DNA of 64,000 nucleotides from contig JBKJRC010000016.1 in the NCBI GenBank assembly GCA_046594915.1, positions 95,452 through 159,451 on the forward strand, in the 5' to 3' direction. The notes under the pieces are model-generated. The model did no database searches. It was not told the DNA's origin and saw nothing but the letters and a program-made list of their open reading frames with translations. Positions 54,201 to 62,673 of this stretch are shown here, in pieces. The stretch comes from Methylotenera_A sp046594915 (GTDB lineage Bacteria; Pseudomonadota; Gammaproteobacteria; Burkholderiales; Methylophilaceae). Positions within the stretch are counted from its first letter, which is position 1, and the number at the start of each line of letters is the position of its first letter. The position numbers and the translations under genes are program-made.

Positions 54201-54427
54201 ATGCCCGCCATTAAAGTTTCAATGGGATAAGTAATCCGTTGCTCAACTTCAAGCGGTGCATAACCTGGTGCCATGGTATTAATCTGTACCTGAACGTTAG
54301 TAATATCTGGCACAGCATCAATTGGTAACTGCTTGTAGCTAAATATGCCCAGTACTGCAATACCCAGTGCAAGCAGCATAACTAGCCAGCGCTGGTCAAT
54401 TGAGAATCGAATTAGTTTCTCAAACAT
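51296..54427 (-). CDS. czcA: Heavy-metal efflux RND transporter CzcA-like
   Basis: The inner-membrane pump of a tripartite heavy-metal exporter. From ATG 54427 (MFEKLIRFSI, GAGGAA ribosome site) 1,043 aa, with two halves of six helices and two large periplasmic loops. The TM4 motif DFGIIIDGAVVIVENCMRR carries the Asp-Asp-Glu pattern of the divalent-cation (Co/Zn/Cd/Ni) HME group, not the copper/silver CusA variant. Last gene of the operon. Confidence 0.93.
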   Translation of the reverse strand: MFEKLIRFSIDQRWLVMLLALGIAVLGIFSYKQLPIDAVPDITNVQVQINTMAPGYAPLEVEQRITYPIETLMAGMPKLEQTRSTSRYGLSQVTVVFKEGTNIYFARQLVNERINQAKDKLPQGIAPEMGPTSTGLGEIFMWTVEAKEGALKVDGTPYRPMDLREIQDWIIKPQLRNVPGVNEINTVGGYVKQYQIAPDADKLMAMGLSLNDLVDALEKNNANMGAGYIEKSGEQYLIRVPGQVSNIKDIENIVVDTKAGVPVRIKDVSDVLIGSESRSGAATENGKEVVLGTVFMLTGENSRTVSAAVEKQLVQINTTLPKGVVANTVYNRTILIDKAINTVKTNLMEGALLVIAVLFIFLGNIRAAIITMLVIPLAMLFTFTGMVTGKVSANLMSLGALDFGIIIDGAVVIVENCMRRLAHAQTNRGRPLTKSERFAEVYTAAQEARKPLIYGQLIIMAVYLPIFALTGIEGKMFHPMAFTVVIALIGAMLLSVTFVPAAVALFVNDKVSEVEQPLISWVKKGYIPAFKWAMLNKALVLTIAIVSVALSGLLASRMGSEFVPSLNEGDIAMHALRIPGTSLSQAVEMQKELEYVIKQFPQVDRIFAKIGTAEIATDPVPPSVADNFIMLKAQSEWPNPNLTKSELVSQIQAAVSEVPGNNYEFTQPIQMRFNELISGVRSDVAVKVFGDDIEVMNNTAQQISKVLSTVQGGEDVKVEQTTGLPIMTVNIDRQKIARLGVNVADVQEAISIAMNGRKAGTLFQGDRRFDIVVRLMDDVRVDIEAFKRLPIKVSGNSDTPVYLQLGEVATIDIASGANQFSRENGKRRVVVTANVRDRDIGSYVAETQQRISKEVKIPAGYWINWGGTFEQLQSAANRLKIVVPLALLIVFILLYAMFNNFRDGLIVFTGIPFALTGGLLMLWLRDIPLSISAGVGFIALSGVAVLNGLVMISFIRQLLAEGKPLDAAIEEGSLSRLRPILITALVASLGFIPMAIATGTGAEVQRPLATVVIGGIWSSTLLTLLVLPLLYRLVYQTGKHRFN

Positions 54428-54459
54428 GACAGTGTTCCTCACGATCTAAATTGAATGAT

Positions 54460-56079
54460 TTAGTGGTCATGAGTAGCTCCCGTTTTACCAATATCCGCCT
54501 TGATTAAGAAACTATTGCCAGCTGCATATTTATCGCCAATACTTAACCCTTTTAAAACCTCAACATTTCGATCATCTCGCCGACCTAATTCCAACGGTCT
54601 AGCCTCAAAATATTTGCCATATCGGCCGAATACGACAGTCCAATCTCTCAAGGTTTGAATACCCTCGACAGACACCGCTAAAGCTACAGACACTTCGTCT
54701 GAAGTTAATTCGATAGTCACAGGTAAGCCAGGCAACCATGTCCGATTGGCATTATTCAGTACTACGCGTGCCATGGCTGCACGCGATTGCGCACCAACCA
54801 ATGCGCCCACATATGAAATAGTGCCTAGTGACTGTGCTTCAAATGCGGAAGCCTTTACAGTGACTTTTTGACCTACTTTAACCGCATTAATATCTTTGGC
54901 ATAAATCGTCATTTCAACCCAGACAGTGGATAAATCTGCAACCTCAAAAATACTATCTATTTCAGAGATAACTTGACCTTGGCTGATTTGTTTATTGGTC
55001 ACCACGCCGTCAATGGGTGAGTGAATGTTATAACGGGTTTGACCTTGGCTAGCCGCGCCCAAAGTGCTTAATTTTTGCTGAATACGATTCGTGTCAATTT
55101 CTGCGGTTTGCAAATCATGTTGCGCTTGTAAATAATCTTGTTCAGCTGATATCTTCTCTTCCCAAAGTTGTTTTTCACGGTTGTAGGTAGAACGAGCTAA
55201 ACCCACTCTTTTTTGCGCTGCTAATAAATCACTGCGCATGTCTGCGATAGATTGGCTAGAAATAGAAGCTAATACTTGACCCTTGCGCACCTTGTCGCCG
55301 GCATTGGCGCTTACCGATTCAACAATGCCAGCAACGCGCGGCACAATATGCACGCTTTTATCTGCATTTAGCTTTACTTCGCCTTGTAAATTTAATACTG
55401 TTTTTATTTTTGCTGGGCCAGCAGTCAGCACTTCTATGCTGTTAAGCAAGAGTTGCTTATCACTGATACTCGCTCTTGCTTCAACTTGCTCATAAGTAAA
55501 TTGGTAACTTTTATTGCTGTGTTTGGCACTGATATTAACTTTAAAAGAATGTGGCTCTTCAACCACCGCACTCCCTTTTAGATAATCATTTTCTTCTACA
55601 AATTTAAATACCTGAGCTTCAGCGCCTAATCGCTCTAATTTGATAGTCACAGCCGTACTGGAAGGCTCTAATGCTTTACCATTTTGGTAGGTATAAATCC
55701 TGAATTCTGGCGTCACATTTTGTTCAAAAATAGCCACTTCCAATCCATAGCCGTCTTGTGTAAAAAGCTTACCGCCGTGCGGACCTTTAACTATCTCTTG
55801 TGTTTGAGCTATGTGATCATGTCCTTCATGCAGTTGATTTTCGGGATTGCTAGCAAGAGGCAAATAATCTCTTTCAAGATTGTAGCCAGGTTCACCACGC
55901 TTAAGACGTTCCTCTGCTGGTGCTGCCATCTTTTCTTCCGCCTGTCCTGCATGATCGCGATGCTCGTCTTCCATGTGATTAGGTTTCTCTGATCTGAGAA
56001 TTGCCACACCTGAAAAAATGCCAATAATGACAATGGCAATAATCGTGATGAATTGCTTACTCTTTTTGTTTATCTGCAT
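54460..56079 (-). CDS. czcB: RND periplasmic adaptor (CzcB-like)
   Basis: A membrane-fusion protein of 539 aa. It has an N-terminal signal-anchor (about 10-29), an acidic/His-rich stretch (HMEDEHRDHAGQ) likely to bind metal, and an extra N-terminal domain (about 95-200). The beta-barrel/lipoyl/alpha-hairpin core follows (about 235-420; VPRVAGIVESVSANAGDKVRKG and a hairpin with AAQKRVGLARSTYNREKQLW), then a membrane-proximal domain. It lies 32 bp from czcA. Another His-containing tail ends GATHDH. Confidence 0.92.
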   Translation of the reverse strand: MQINKKSKQFITIIAIVIIGIFSGVAILRSEKPNHMEDEHRDHAGQAEEKMAAPAEERLKRGEPGYNLERDYLPLASNPENQLHEGHDHIAQTQEIVKGPHGGKLFTQDGYGLEVAIFEQNVTPEFRIYTYQNGKALEPSSTAVTIKLERLGAEAQVFKFVEENDYLKGSAVVEEPHSFKVNISAKHSNKSYQFTYEQVEARASISDKQLLLNSIEVLTAGPAKIKTVLNLQGEVKLNADKSVHIVPRVAGIVESVSANAGDKVRKGQVLASISSQSIADMRSDLLAAQKRVGLARSTYNREKQLWEEKISAEQDYLQAQHDLQTAEIDTNRIQQKLSTLGAASQGQTRYNIHSPIDGVVTNKQISQGQVISEIDSIFEVADLSTVWVEMTIYAKDINAVKVGQKVTVKASAFEAQSLGTISYVGALVGAQSRAAMARVVLNNANRTWLPGLPVTIELTSDEVSVALAVSVEGIQTLRDWTVVFGRYGKYFEARPLELGRRDDRNVEVLKGLSIGDKYAAGNSFLIKADIGKTGATHDH

Positions 56080-56102
56080 GATTCTCTCCTAGGCTTGCTG
56101 TT

Positions 56103-57377
56103 TTAGTGACTAATCACGTCACCAAGTATGCGTTCAATTTCAGCGACTGCCAGATGTGCTTCTAGCAGTACTTGGACGTATTGGGATTTGGCTTGAAATA
56201 AAGTACGTTGCGCATCAAGCACATCTAAGAAATTAAACTTACCCGCGCTAAAGCCTTTATTTGCCGCATCAAAGGCACTTTGTGCGCTTGGTAATATTTC
56301 TGTGCGTAAAGATTCAGATGCTTGTTTAGCAGCATTCAAGCGCTCATATTGGCTAGATAGATTCGACCCCAATTGATTTTTTAAAGCGATCAGCTCATCC
56401 TGCGCCTTATATTTGCGACTCATCGCTTGTTGTAGATTACCTTGATTGCGGTCAAATACTGGAATGGGTATAGATAAACCTAACAATGCTTGATTTAAAC
56501 CGCCAAGCTCCTGATTGTTAAGCACGCCTGCGCTTATTGTAATGTTAGGCGTTGTTTTGCTACGCTCAACTTGAGTTAACGCTTCTCTGGCGTTTATTTC
56601 CAGTTTGGCAAGTTTGATTGCTGGCGCATTTTCTAGCATTAAATCAAGCTGACTCAATGCTGCTGTCTCTGGAATTGTCGTCACTTGACCATCTGCACTT
56701 TCAAATAAGGGTATAGCATTGCCCCACAATGCAGCTAATCTTTTACGGGCACTGACTAATTGACTGGCTGCCTGATTTAACTCTATTTTTGCACCCGATT
56801 CAGCAATTCTAGATTTGGTTTCTTCTACCGGCGAACTCTTACCCGCTTTAACGCGTTTTGCTGCGGCGTCCAATGCCAGATCAGCTATTTCTAAAGAGGA
56901 TTTGGCTAATGTTAAGCGTTCCTGAGCCGCTAAAACTACATAAAATGCCGCAATGACGTTGGCATGAATATCCGCTTTCTTGTTATCCAGTTCAGCATCT
57001 GCTTTATTGTAAAAAATATCAGCCGCTTCAATTCTGGCCTCACGCTTATTGCCAAGCTCAATCTCTTGATTGAGCTGCAAGAATAATTGCCGCGTGTTAC
57101 TACGTGTATCTTGTATCGAGGTTGAAATAGTCGGGTTAGGCCGAACGCCAGCTTGTGTTTTAATGCCTTGAATCGCCTCACGTTCGCGCAAAGCAACAGC
57201 AATTTCTGGATTGGCGTTTAACGCTAGATTTAACGCATCTTGGAGTGTTAATTGAGCAGCGGTGTCTTTAACTTCTGCAGCAATAGCTGCATGACTCGCC
57301 AGCACTGTCAATGACAATGCGGTGATTAAATAACCAATACCTGACAGCAGATATTGGGGGCGCAATAATAATTGCAT
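56103..57377 (-). CDS. czcC: RND outer-membrane channel (CzcC-like, TolC family)
   Basis: 424 aa. A signal peptide (about 1-34, ending SHAAIAAE) is followed by the two OEP repeats with long helices (LQDALNLALNANPEIAVALREREAI, and later ALTQVERSKTTPNITISAGVLNNQELGGL). It is 23 bp upstream of czcB, so the order czcC-czcB-czcA is standard. Confidence 0.92.
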   Translation of the reverse strand: MQLLLRPQYLLSGIGYLITALSLTVLASHAAIAAEVKDTAAQLTLQDALNLALNANPEIAVALREREAIQGIKTQAGVRPNPTISTSIQDTRSNTRQLFLQLNQEIELGNKREARIEAADIFYNKADAELDNKKADIHANVIAAFYVVLAAQERLTLAKSSLEIADLALDAAAKRVKAGKSSPVEETKSRIAESGAKIELNQAASQLVSARKRLAALWGNAIPLFESADGQVTTIPETAALSQLDLMLENAPAIKLAKLEINAREALTQVERSKTTPNITISAGVLNNQELGGLNQALLGLSIPIPVFDRNQGNLQQAMSRKYKAQDELIALKNQLGSNLSSQYERLNAAKQASESLRTEILPSAQSAFDAANKGFSAGKFNFLDVLDAQRTLFQAKSQYVQVLLEAHLAVAEIERILGDVISH

Positions 57378-57450
57378 AATGCTCTCCTAATTTCACATAA
57401 AACCATCAGGCGTAATAAAGCTACGCAGTTGGTTAATTAAGGTGCTGAAA

Positions 57451-57861
57451 TTAGAGTTGCGGTGGTGCGCGGGCGGCGGGTAGCCGTCGTCTTAGCGAGC
57501 TATAAGCAATTAAGCTTAAGGGTGGATGAAGCTTTAAAATACTGCGTAAAGCGATTGCAAAGCATACACATAGCAAAACAGGAGAAAGTATCTTTGCCAA
57601 TAGTGTTGAATTAAAATCTTGTTTAATGCCAGAGGCTACTGATATGGTATGAGATACGTGATCAATATTTGAAACTGTATAATTTGAAAAGTGGCCTGAA
57701 AAATCCGCAGACTCTTCATGCTCATCACCTACATGGAAACCTGTATGCTGAATCGGGTGTTCCGCATCTAAATGGGCATGAATAAACGGTTGCAATACTT
57801 GCAAAATTGCAAAGCTTAACGCAATCGCTAATGTTAGCCATTTAGTTTTGTTTAGATGCAT
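57451..57861 (-). CDS. His-rich small envelope protein heading the czc operon (CzcI-like)
   Basis: 136 aa. An N-terminal signal/TM segment (about 9-27) is followed by a His/Asp/Glu-rich periplasmic stretch (HAHLDAEHPIQHTGFH, about 28-65). A second hydrophobic segment (about 88-105) and a basic tail end in RAPPQL. The location upstream of czcC, 73 bp away, and the histidines resemble CzcI, a periplasmic metal-responsive protein in Cupriavidus. Assignment by context. Confidence 0.6.
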   Translation of the reverse strand: MHLNKTKWLTLAIALSFAILQVLQPFIHAHLDAEHPIQHTGFHVGDEHEESADFSGHFSNYTVSNIDHVSHTISVASGIKQDFNSTLLAKILSPVLLCVCFAIALRSILKLHPPLSLIAYSSLRRRLPAARAPPQL

Positions 57862-57948
57862 TAGCCTAATCTAACAAACTTTGATTGTAATTACAAACTA
57901 TCTTTATTAAGTTGTTTAACGCAATATATCATTGCTGATCAGCATTAT

Positions 57949-58955
57949 TATAGGTTCTCTTTAATATCAATATTTTAACATCACAAAATCAGTAAGTTAA
58001 ATGTATAGTAAAGAGACATTAATGTAAATTTGTCTTAATCGCACTATGCGGGCGATAGCAGTTGTAAAAGTTCTCCCATTCTTCTAACTTTAGGCCTAAA
58101 TCTTGATCATCCTTATAATCCAATAGCTGATAAAACTCTTGCTTATCTGTTCGGTGAGACCGCTCTACTTTGCCGTTTAAGCGGGGTGTGACTGGCTTAA
58201 TGTAGGCATGCTCCATCCCTAAATCTAAAACGTGCCAGTGAAACTTACTTTGAAACTCGTGGCCGTTATCCGTCCGAATCATCTTAATACGAAACGGAAA
58301 CTTTTCTACAACGTAATTGATAAAATCCATGGCATTAGCCTGCGTATGCTTTTCGTAGATTTTAAGTGCGCGTATTCGAGTTGAATCATCAATGGCTGTA
58401 TATTGAAAGCGCTTAATACGCTGACCTGATTCATCGATAAAGAATAAAACTTAACATCAACTTGAACATGATGGCCTGGTACTTTTTTCTCATAACGAAT
58501 AAAGCTGGGCACTGAACGCTTACGGCAGTTCTCAGGAAGGCGGCTCAAGCCATTACGCTTTAAGACCCCATAGCAACCTGTTCGAGAAACATCAATGTCC
58601 AAAATTTTCTTCAAATACCAAGAAATTTTAAGTGGGCCAAAATGGTAAGTGGTGCGCAAATAGATAATTTTCTCTTCAAACTCTTTTGGCACACGTAATG
58701 TAGGATTCTCTAGGCAGGGTCTACTGTCAATCAATCCTGACTCGCCTTTTAAAAGATAGGCTGTTTTCCAACGACAAAATGTGGCGCCCAATACTGAAAT
58801 GCCGGCAAGTCTTAGCCACATTTTTATCATCTAAAGCATAATTAAGTATTTTGAGCTTACGTGCGATATCGCGTTGTGATTTTGTATCCATAAAATAAAC
58901 CGATTAACTGTTTCTATTATCTTAAACTATCTCACGAGGTTAAAGTTTCCACACA
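57949..58955 (-). mobile_element. IS481-family element, degenerate
   Basis: About 1.0 kb around a frameshifted transposase. The left end (TAGGTTCTCTTTAATATC, from about 57949) and right end (reverse complement reads TGTGTGGAAACTTTAACCTC, to about 58955) form an imperfect inverted repeat. The right end lies within a reading frame beginning at 59046, which it truncates. No target duplication was identified. A second copy of the left end is at 62495. Confidence 0.7.
58019..58891 (-). pseudogene. IS481-family transposase, two frameshifts and short 3' end
   Basis: Start ATG 58891 (MDTKSQRDIARKLKI). The frame is first broken after CRHFSI near 58795. It then runs on in another frame through CRWKTAYLLKGESGLIDS and VPGHHVQVDVKF. 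It is broken again near 58450, where a T appears missing from a T-run; restoring it would continue KFLFFIDESGQR. From DFINYVVEKFPFRI to EWENFYNCYRPHSA the integrase core is clear, but it ends at HSAIKTNLH without the usual KTPYEAL. The gene is certainly inactive. Confidence 0.9.
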
Positions 58956-59046
58956 ATGCCGCCTTTAAATTTCTTACTGCCATAAAAGCATCAACGTCAA
59001 AGACTTGCGTTTGATCGTCTTGTATTACTAGCGCTTTATTCGTCAT
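58927..59046 (-). pseudogene. 5' fragment of a gene cut by the IS481-type element
   Basis: ATG 59046 (preceded by AAGGG) opens MTNKALVIQDDQTQVFDVD and continues FMAVRNLKAALC. At about 58955 it enters the end of the insertion element and stops at 58927. It lies 12 bp after sulP, so it was probably the second gene of the sulP transcript. The 30 native residues are too few to name a family. Confidence 0.5.
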
Positions 59047-59058
59047 CTTTACCCTTTT

Positions 59059-60675
59059 CTAAATGGTGATGTTGCGTATGTTTTCTATTACGTTAGTTGA
59101 ACCAATTTGTTCTATTAAACCATCCGCTTTTAGCTTCGCGAGAACATTCTGTCTTGCTTCACATAACACTAATCGTGTTTGATTTCGTTTGCAGGCAACT
59201 AACAAATCGCAAAGAGATTGCATTCCTGTAGCATCTATAAATGGAACTCTGCTAAGACGCAAAACAAGTACATCGGCATGTTTATGCGCATGTTCTAATG
59301 CACTTTCTAAATGCTGTGCTGCTCCAAAAAAGAAAGGGCCTTCCATATTAAATATCACTGTGTTTGGCGGCAATTTTAAATCAATTTTACCTATTTCTTT
59401 AATGAGGTTTTCTGGAACCTGCTGTTCGATGACAAACGTTTCTGACATGCGCTTCATAAATAGCAAACAGGCTAAAAGAACACCAATATTGACTGCAATT
59501 ACAAGGTCACCAAATACTGTAAGCATAAACGTGATTAGTAACACCGCCACATCAGACTTTGGTGCGGTTCGTACCGTATGTGAAAAGCGATGTAACTCAC
59601 TCATGTTGTATGCCACAACAAATAAGATTGCTGATAAAGCACACAATGGGATATGGGATGCTAAAGGGGCAAGGATTAATATAATGATGAGAAGTGTTGC
59701 GACATGAACTAACCCTGCCAGTGGGCTTGTGCCACCATTACGAATGTTTGTGGCCGTGCGTGCGATTGCGCCAGTTGAAGCAAATCCCCCAAACAATGGC
59801 GAGAAGATATTTGCTATGCCTTGACCCACTAGTTCTTGATTAGAATTATGTTTAGTGCCAGTCATGCCATCCGCTACAACAGCTGAAAGCAAGGATTCAA
59901 TTGCCCCCAACAGCGCTATTGTAAATGCGGGCCCAATTAATTTCAAAATATCAGAAAATGACATTGATGGCATTTGAAATTGCGGCAAGCTTTGTGGGAT
60001 ACCACCAAAAGCGGTGCCAATTGTAGATATATTGTCAAATTTAAAATACCAATGTGCGACTGTTGCAACAACCATTGCAACTAGTGGTGATGGAATGCGC
60101 TTAAAAACTTTAGGTGACAAAATTAACACTGCAAGCGTCATTAAAGAAAGTGCCGTAGTTTCTACATTTAAGTTAGGCAAGTCTTGAAACAAATACCAAA
60201 GTTTTTCATGGAAATGTTCAGCCGCTTTTGGAGAAATCCCAAAAAAGTCTTTCCATTGGCCGACAAATATAATGACGCCAATCCCACTGGTAAATCCAAT
60301 TATGACTGGGTCTGGTATAAATTTAATAGCCCCACCCAACTTAGCAAGGCCCATCAACACCAATATGACGCCTGCCATCAGAGTTGCTACTTGCAAACCT
60401 TCAATACCATATTTGGCTGTGATGCCAGCCAAAATCACAATAAAAGCACCTGTTGGACCGGCAATTTGTAATCTGCTACCACCAAATAAAGAGGTAATAC
60501 CCCCAGCAACAATAGCCGTGTAAAGGCCTTGTTCAGGTTTCGCACCCGAAGCTATTGCAAAGGCCATTGCCAGCGGCAATGCAACAACGCCAACAATGAC
60601 GCCCGCGAGTATATTATTTATCCAGTGCTTCTTGGAAAGCAGACCTGCTTGCTTTGCTTCAAGTATTGCGATCAT
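59059..60675 (-). CDS. SulP-family anion transporter with STAS domain
   Basis: 538 aa. About 10-12 membrane helices (residues 20-405) carry the SulP signature GVVALPLAMAFAIASG and the SRLQIAGPTGAFIVILAGI helix. A cytoplasmic STAS domain follows (about 430-530, NTVIFNMEGPFFFGAAQHLE, and RVPFIDATGMQSLCDLL). Substrate may be sulfate, bicarbonate or another anion; it is not readable here. Divergent from the RHH gene across a 73-bp gap, so it may share regulation with it. Confidence 0.92.
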   Translation of the reverse strand: MIAILEAKQAGLLSKKHWINNILAGVIVGVVALPLAMAFAIASGAKPEQGLYTAIVAGGITSLFGGSRLQIAGPTGAFIVILAGITAKYGIEGLQVATLMAGVILVLMGLAKLGGAIKFIPDPVIIGFTSGIGVIIFVGQWKDFFGISPKAAEHFHEKLWYLFQDLPNLNVETTALSLMTLAVLILSPKVFKRIPSPLVAMVVATVAHWYFKFDNISTIGTAFGGIPQSLPQFQMPSMSFSDILKLIGPAFTIALLGAIESLLSAVVADGMTGTKHNSNQELVGQGIANIFSPLFGGFASTGAIARTATNIRNGGTSPLAGLVHVATLLIIILILAPLASHIPLCALSAILFVVAYNMSELHRFSHTVRTAPKSDVAVLLITFMLTVFGDLVIAVNIGVLLACLLFMKRMSETFVIEQQVPENLIKEIGKIDLKLPPNTVIFNMEGPFFFGAAQHLESALEHAHKHADVLVLRLSRVPFIDATGMQSLCDLLVACKRNQTRLVLCEARQNVLAKLKADGLIEQIGSTNVIENIRNITI

Positions 60676-60748
60676 AGAATTATAAGGATTGATGTTTGAT
60701 GTTAATTATATTAACATATGATTAACATCAAATGAAAAATATCTACTT

Positions 60749-60928
60749 ATGGAAACTAGAACTGCACGTCTTACATTGCTTATTGATCCAACCAAAAAAC
60801 AAATTTTTGAGGAAATTTGTGCAAGGCGTGACATCACTTCATCACAGGTCATACGTCAAATGATTAGGGATTACGTGCAGCAACACGGCTCGCCCGAACA
60901 ATTAGCAAGATTGCCTGCCAATGAATGA
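60749..60928 (+). CDS. Ribbon-helix-helix protein, 59 aa
   Basis: ATG 60749 opens METRTARLTLLIDPTKKQIFEE, a beta strand followed by helix. DITSSQVIRQMIRDYVQQH gives the second helix, which makes a classic RHH/CopG-type DNA-binding unit. It overlaps the start of the GNAT gene by 8 bp. This arrangement is that of an antitoxin/regulator and its partner. It could also repress the divergent sulP gene. Confidence 0.82.
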   Translation: METRTARLTLLIDPTKKQIFEEICARRDITSSQVIRQMIRDYVQQHGSPEQLARLPANE

Positions 60929-61370
60929 GCCGATTATTAGACAGCCAATTCTGTTGGATTCAATTAGAGAAATTGACTACCCAAAACTTAATAAACTTTG
61001 GGAATCGGCTGGAAATAAATCATTAATGCACAGTGACTCATCCGATGTATTAACGAGTTTTTTATACAGAAACCCAACCTGTAGTTATGCAGCTCACGAG
61101 GGTAGCAGATTAGTAGGTGCGATACTTGCCGGGCACGATAGATGGCATGGTTATTTGTATCAAATTGCTGTTAATCCTGACTATCGTGAACGCTCGATTG
61201 GCACAAGATTAGTAAGCGCAGCAATTACAGCTATTAAAAATGAAGGTGTTGAAAAAATTAATTGTTTAGTTAAGTGTGAAAATTTAATTGCACAGCAATT
61301 TTGGGAGTCTTGTGGATTTGAAAGACGAGACGATGTGTTTGACTATAGTATTGCAGTGAAAAATATTTAA
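60921..61370 (+). CDS. GNAT-family acetyltransferase
   Basis: 149 aa. The GNAT core includes YLYQIAVNPDYRERSIGTRLVSAAI, where RSIGT takes the place of the acetyl-CoA pyrophosphate loop. QQFWESCGFERRDDVFDYS is the usual C-terminal motif, as in YpeA/RimI-like enzymes. Because it overlaps an RHH gene, a toxin role (as in TacAT-like systems) is possible. The length and C-terminal motif are, however, closer to ordinary small-molecule or protein acetyltransferases. Confidence 0.85.
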   Translation: MNEPIIRQPILLDSIREIDYPKLNKLWESAGNKSLMHSDSSDVLTSFLYRNPTCSYAAHEGSRLVGAILAGHDRWHGYLYQIAVNPDYRERSIGTRLVSAAITAIKNEGVEKINCLVKCENLIAQQFWESCGFERRDDVFDYSIAVKNI

Positions 61371-61504
61371 TTTCAGATATAAAAAATCATCTAATTATTT
61401 CAACCTATCGTGATATGACTCAGCTAGTCATATTGTTAAGTTCAATGAATTTTCCACTTCAATTATCAACATTAAATTTTTTATCTCTAACAAACATCAA
61501 GGCC

Positions 61505-62332
61505 ATGGCTACTAATATATTAAAAAACTTTATTGATAAATTTAATAAAGCATCACCAACAAAATCACATGGCGGGCCCTTTGTATTTGAAGAGGACGAT
61601 ACACGTGCGTTACATTTTGATAGGGACACTATACAAAGCGTAATGCTTAAATCCGATCCTGATATGCTTGTTTTAAGCTATACGCGCAAAATGATGGGAT
61701 TTCTTCTCTTTAAACCTGATCCTGAACGTATTGCAATGATTGGTTTAGGAGGAGGCTCGCTTGCGAAATATTGCGCAAAATACTTACCTGAAGCGCATTT
61801 CACTGCAATAGAAATAAATCCAAAAGTAATTGCAATTCGTGACAAATTCCACATACCTGTTGATAGCAAAAAATTTAGAATTCTTGAAGCCGATGGAGCT
61901 GAATATGTAGCTAATAAAACAGCTAAGGTGGATGTGTTGCTTATAGATGGCTTTGACAAACACGGACAACCTGGAAAGTTATCAAGTGCTGGATTTTACG
62001 ATAATTGTTACGCCAAACTTAACGAGGGAGGTGTAATGGCAGTTAACTTACATGGAAGTAATAGTAAATTTGGCACTTTTACCTCTCATATACGAGATAG
62101 TTTTAATAACAAAGTAGTGGTAGTGGATTGTGGCATGGATACTAATAAGATTGTTTTTGCATTTAAAGGTATGGATTTTCCATTAAGTCATGAGATGCTT
62201 TTTGAGCGTGTAAACAAACTGGTTTCAAAACATCCAATTGCATTACTAACAACAGCGCATAAAATCCAACAACTGCAAAACGCCTATATCCGGCATACTA
62301 AATTGGAGCATATTGCTAGAATTGCGTTTTGA
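61505..62332 (+). CDS. Spermidine-synthase-like methyltransferase-fold protein
   Basis: From ATG 61505 (MATNILKNFIDKFNK) 275 aa; the frame is open to ATG 61415, which would add 30 mostly hydrophobic residues. Motif I GLGGGSLAKYCAKYLPEA, the acidic EINPKV, ADGAEYV and VDVLLIDGFDKHGQPG are the spermidine/spermine synthase pattern. The catalytic Asp position is DGFD rather than SpeE's DSTDP, so polyamine synthesis is not certain. A terminator follows. Confidence 0.8.
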   Translation: MATNILKNFIDKFNKASPTKSHGGPFVFEEDDTRALHFDRDTIQSVMLKSDPDMLVLSYTRKMMGFLLFKPDPERIAMIGLGGGSLAKYCAKYLPEAHFTAIEINPKVIAIRDKFHIPVDSKKFRILEADGAEYVANKTAKVDVLLIDGFDKHGQPGKLSSAGFYDNCYAKLNEGGVMAVNLHGSNSKFGTFTSHIRDSFNNKVVVVDCGMDTNKIVFAFKGMDFPLSHEMLFERVNKLVSKHPIALLTTAHKIQQLQNAYIRHTKLEHIARIAF

Positions 62333-62407
62333 TTGAGAGTTTTCAACTCAGATTACTTTTATTCTGTAACTGCTTTGGGCCGAATAAAGATATTTGTGTC
62401 AGTTTCA

Positions 62408-62434
62408 TAAAAAAGCCCGTTAGGGCTTTTTTTA
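62408..62434 (+). terminator. Terminator of the spermidine-synthase-like gene
   Basis: Stem AAAAGCCC/GGGCTTTT (62411-62418, 62423-62430), 4-nt loop, T-run continuing to 62433. It lies about 75 bp after the stop. Confidence 0.9.
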
Positions 62435-62494
62435 TTTCTCTCAAAATCTAGATTTTTGAGAATTATCTGGAGCTTAGTGAGATCCTACATTATT

Positions 62495-62587
62495 TGTAGG
62501 TTCTCTTTTATATCAAGATTTCAACATTCAGAAAATCAATGAGTTAATTGAATAGTAAAGAGACAAAAATGTAAATTTTTCTTAATT
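62495..62587 (+). repeat. Second copy of the IS481-type left end
   Basis: About 90 bp that align with 57949-58036 in the same orientation. Shared blocks are AGGTTCTCTTT-ATATCAA, AATAGTAAAGAGACA-like and ATGTAAATTT-TCTTAAT. No transposase is attached. It is part of the otherwise gene-free 62333-62673 stretch, which also holds the terminator above. Confidence 0.75.
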
Positions 62588-62673
62588 ATCTAGATAATCC
62601 TAGAATTACTAACTGTAATAAATAGCACAAATTTTATGTATTGAATTTGTTAAAATACAATCGATACCGCGTT

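Noticed and set aside
51296..54427. Copper/silver (CusA) efflux pump
   Set aside because: The TM4 region has the DFG-I-DGAVV-VEN form of divalent-cation pumps and lacks the CusA-type pattern.
57949..58955. Intact IS481-type element
   Set aside because: The transposase carries two frameshifts and lacks the normal C-terminal end, so it cannot be functional.
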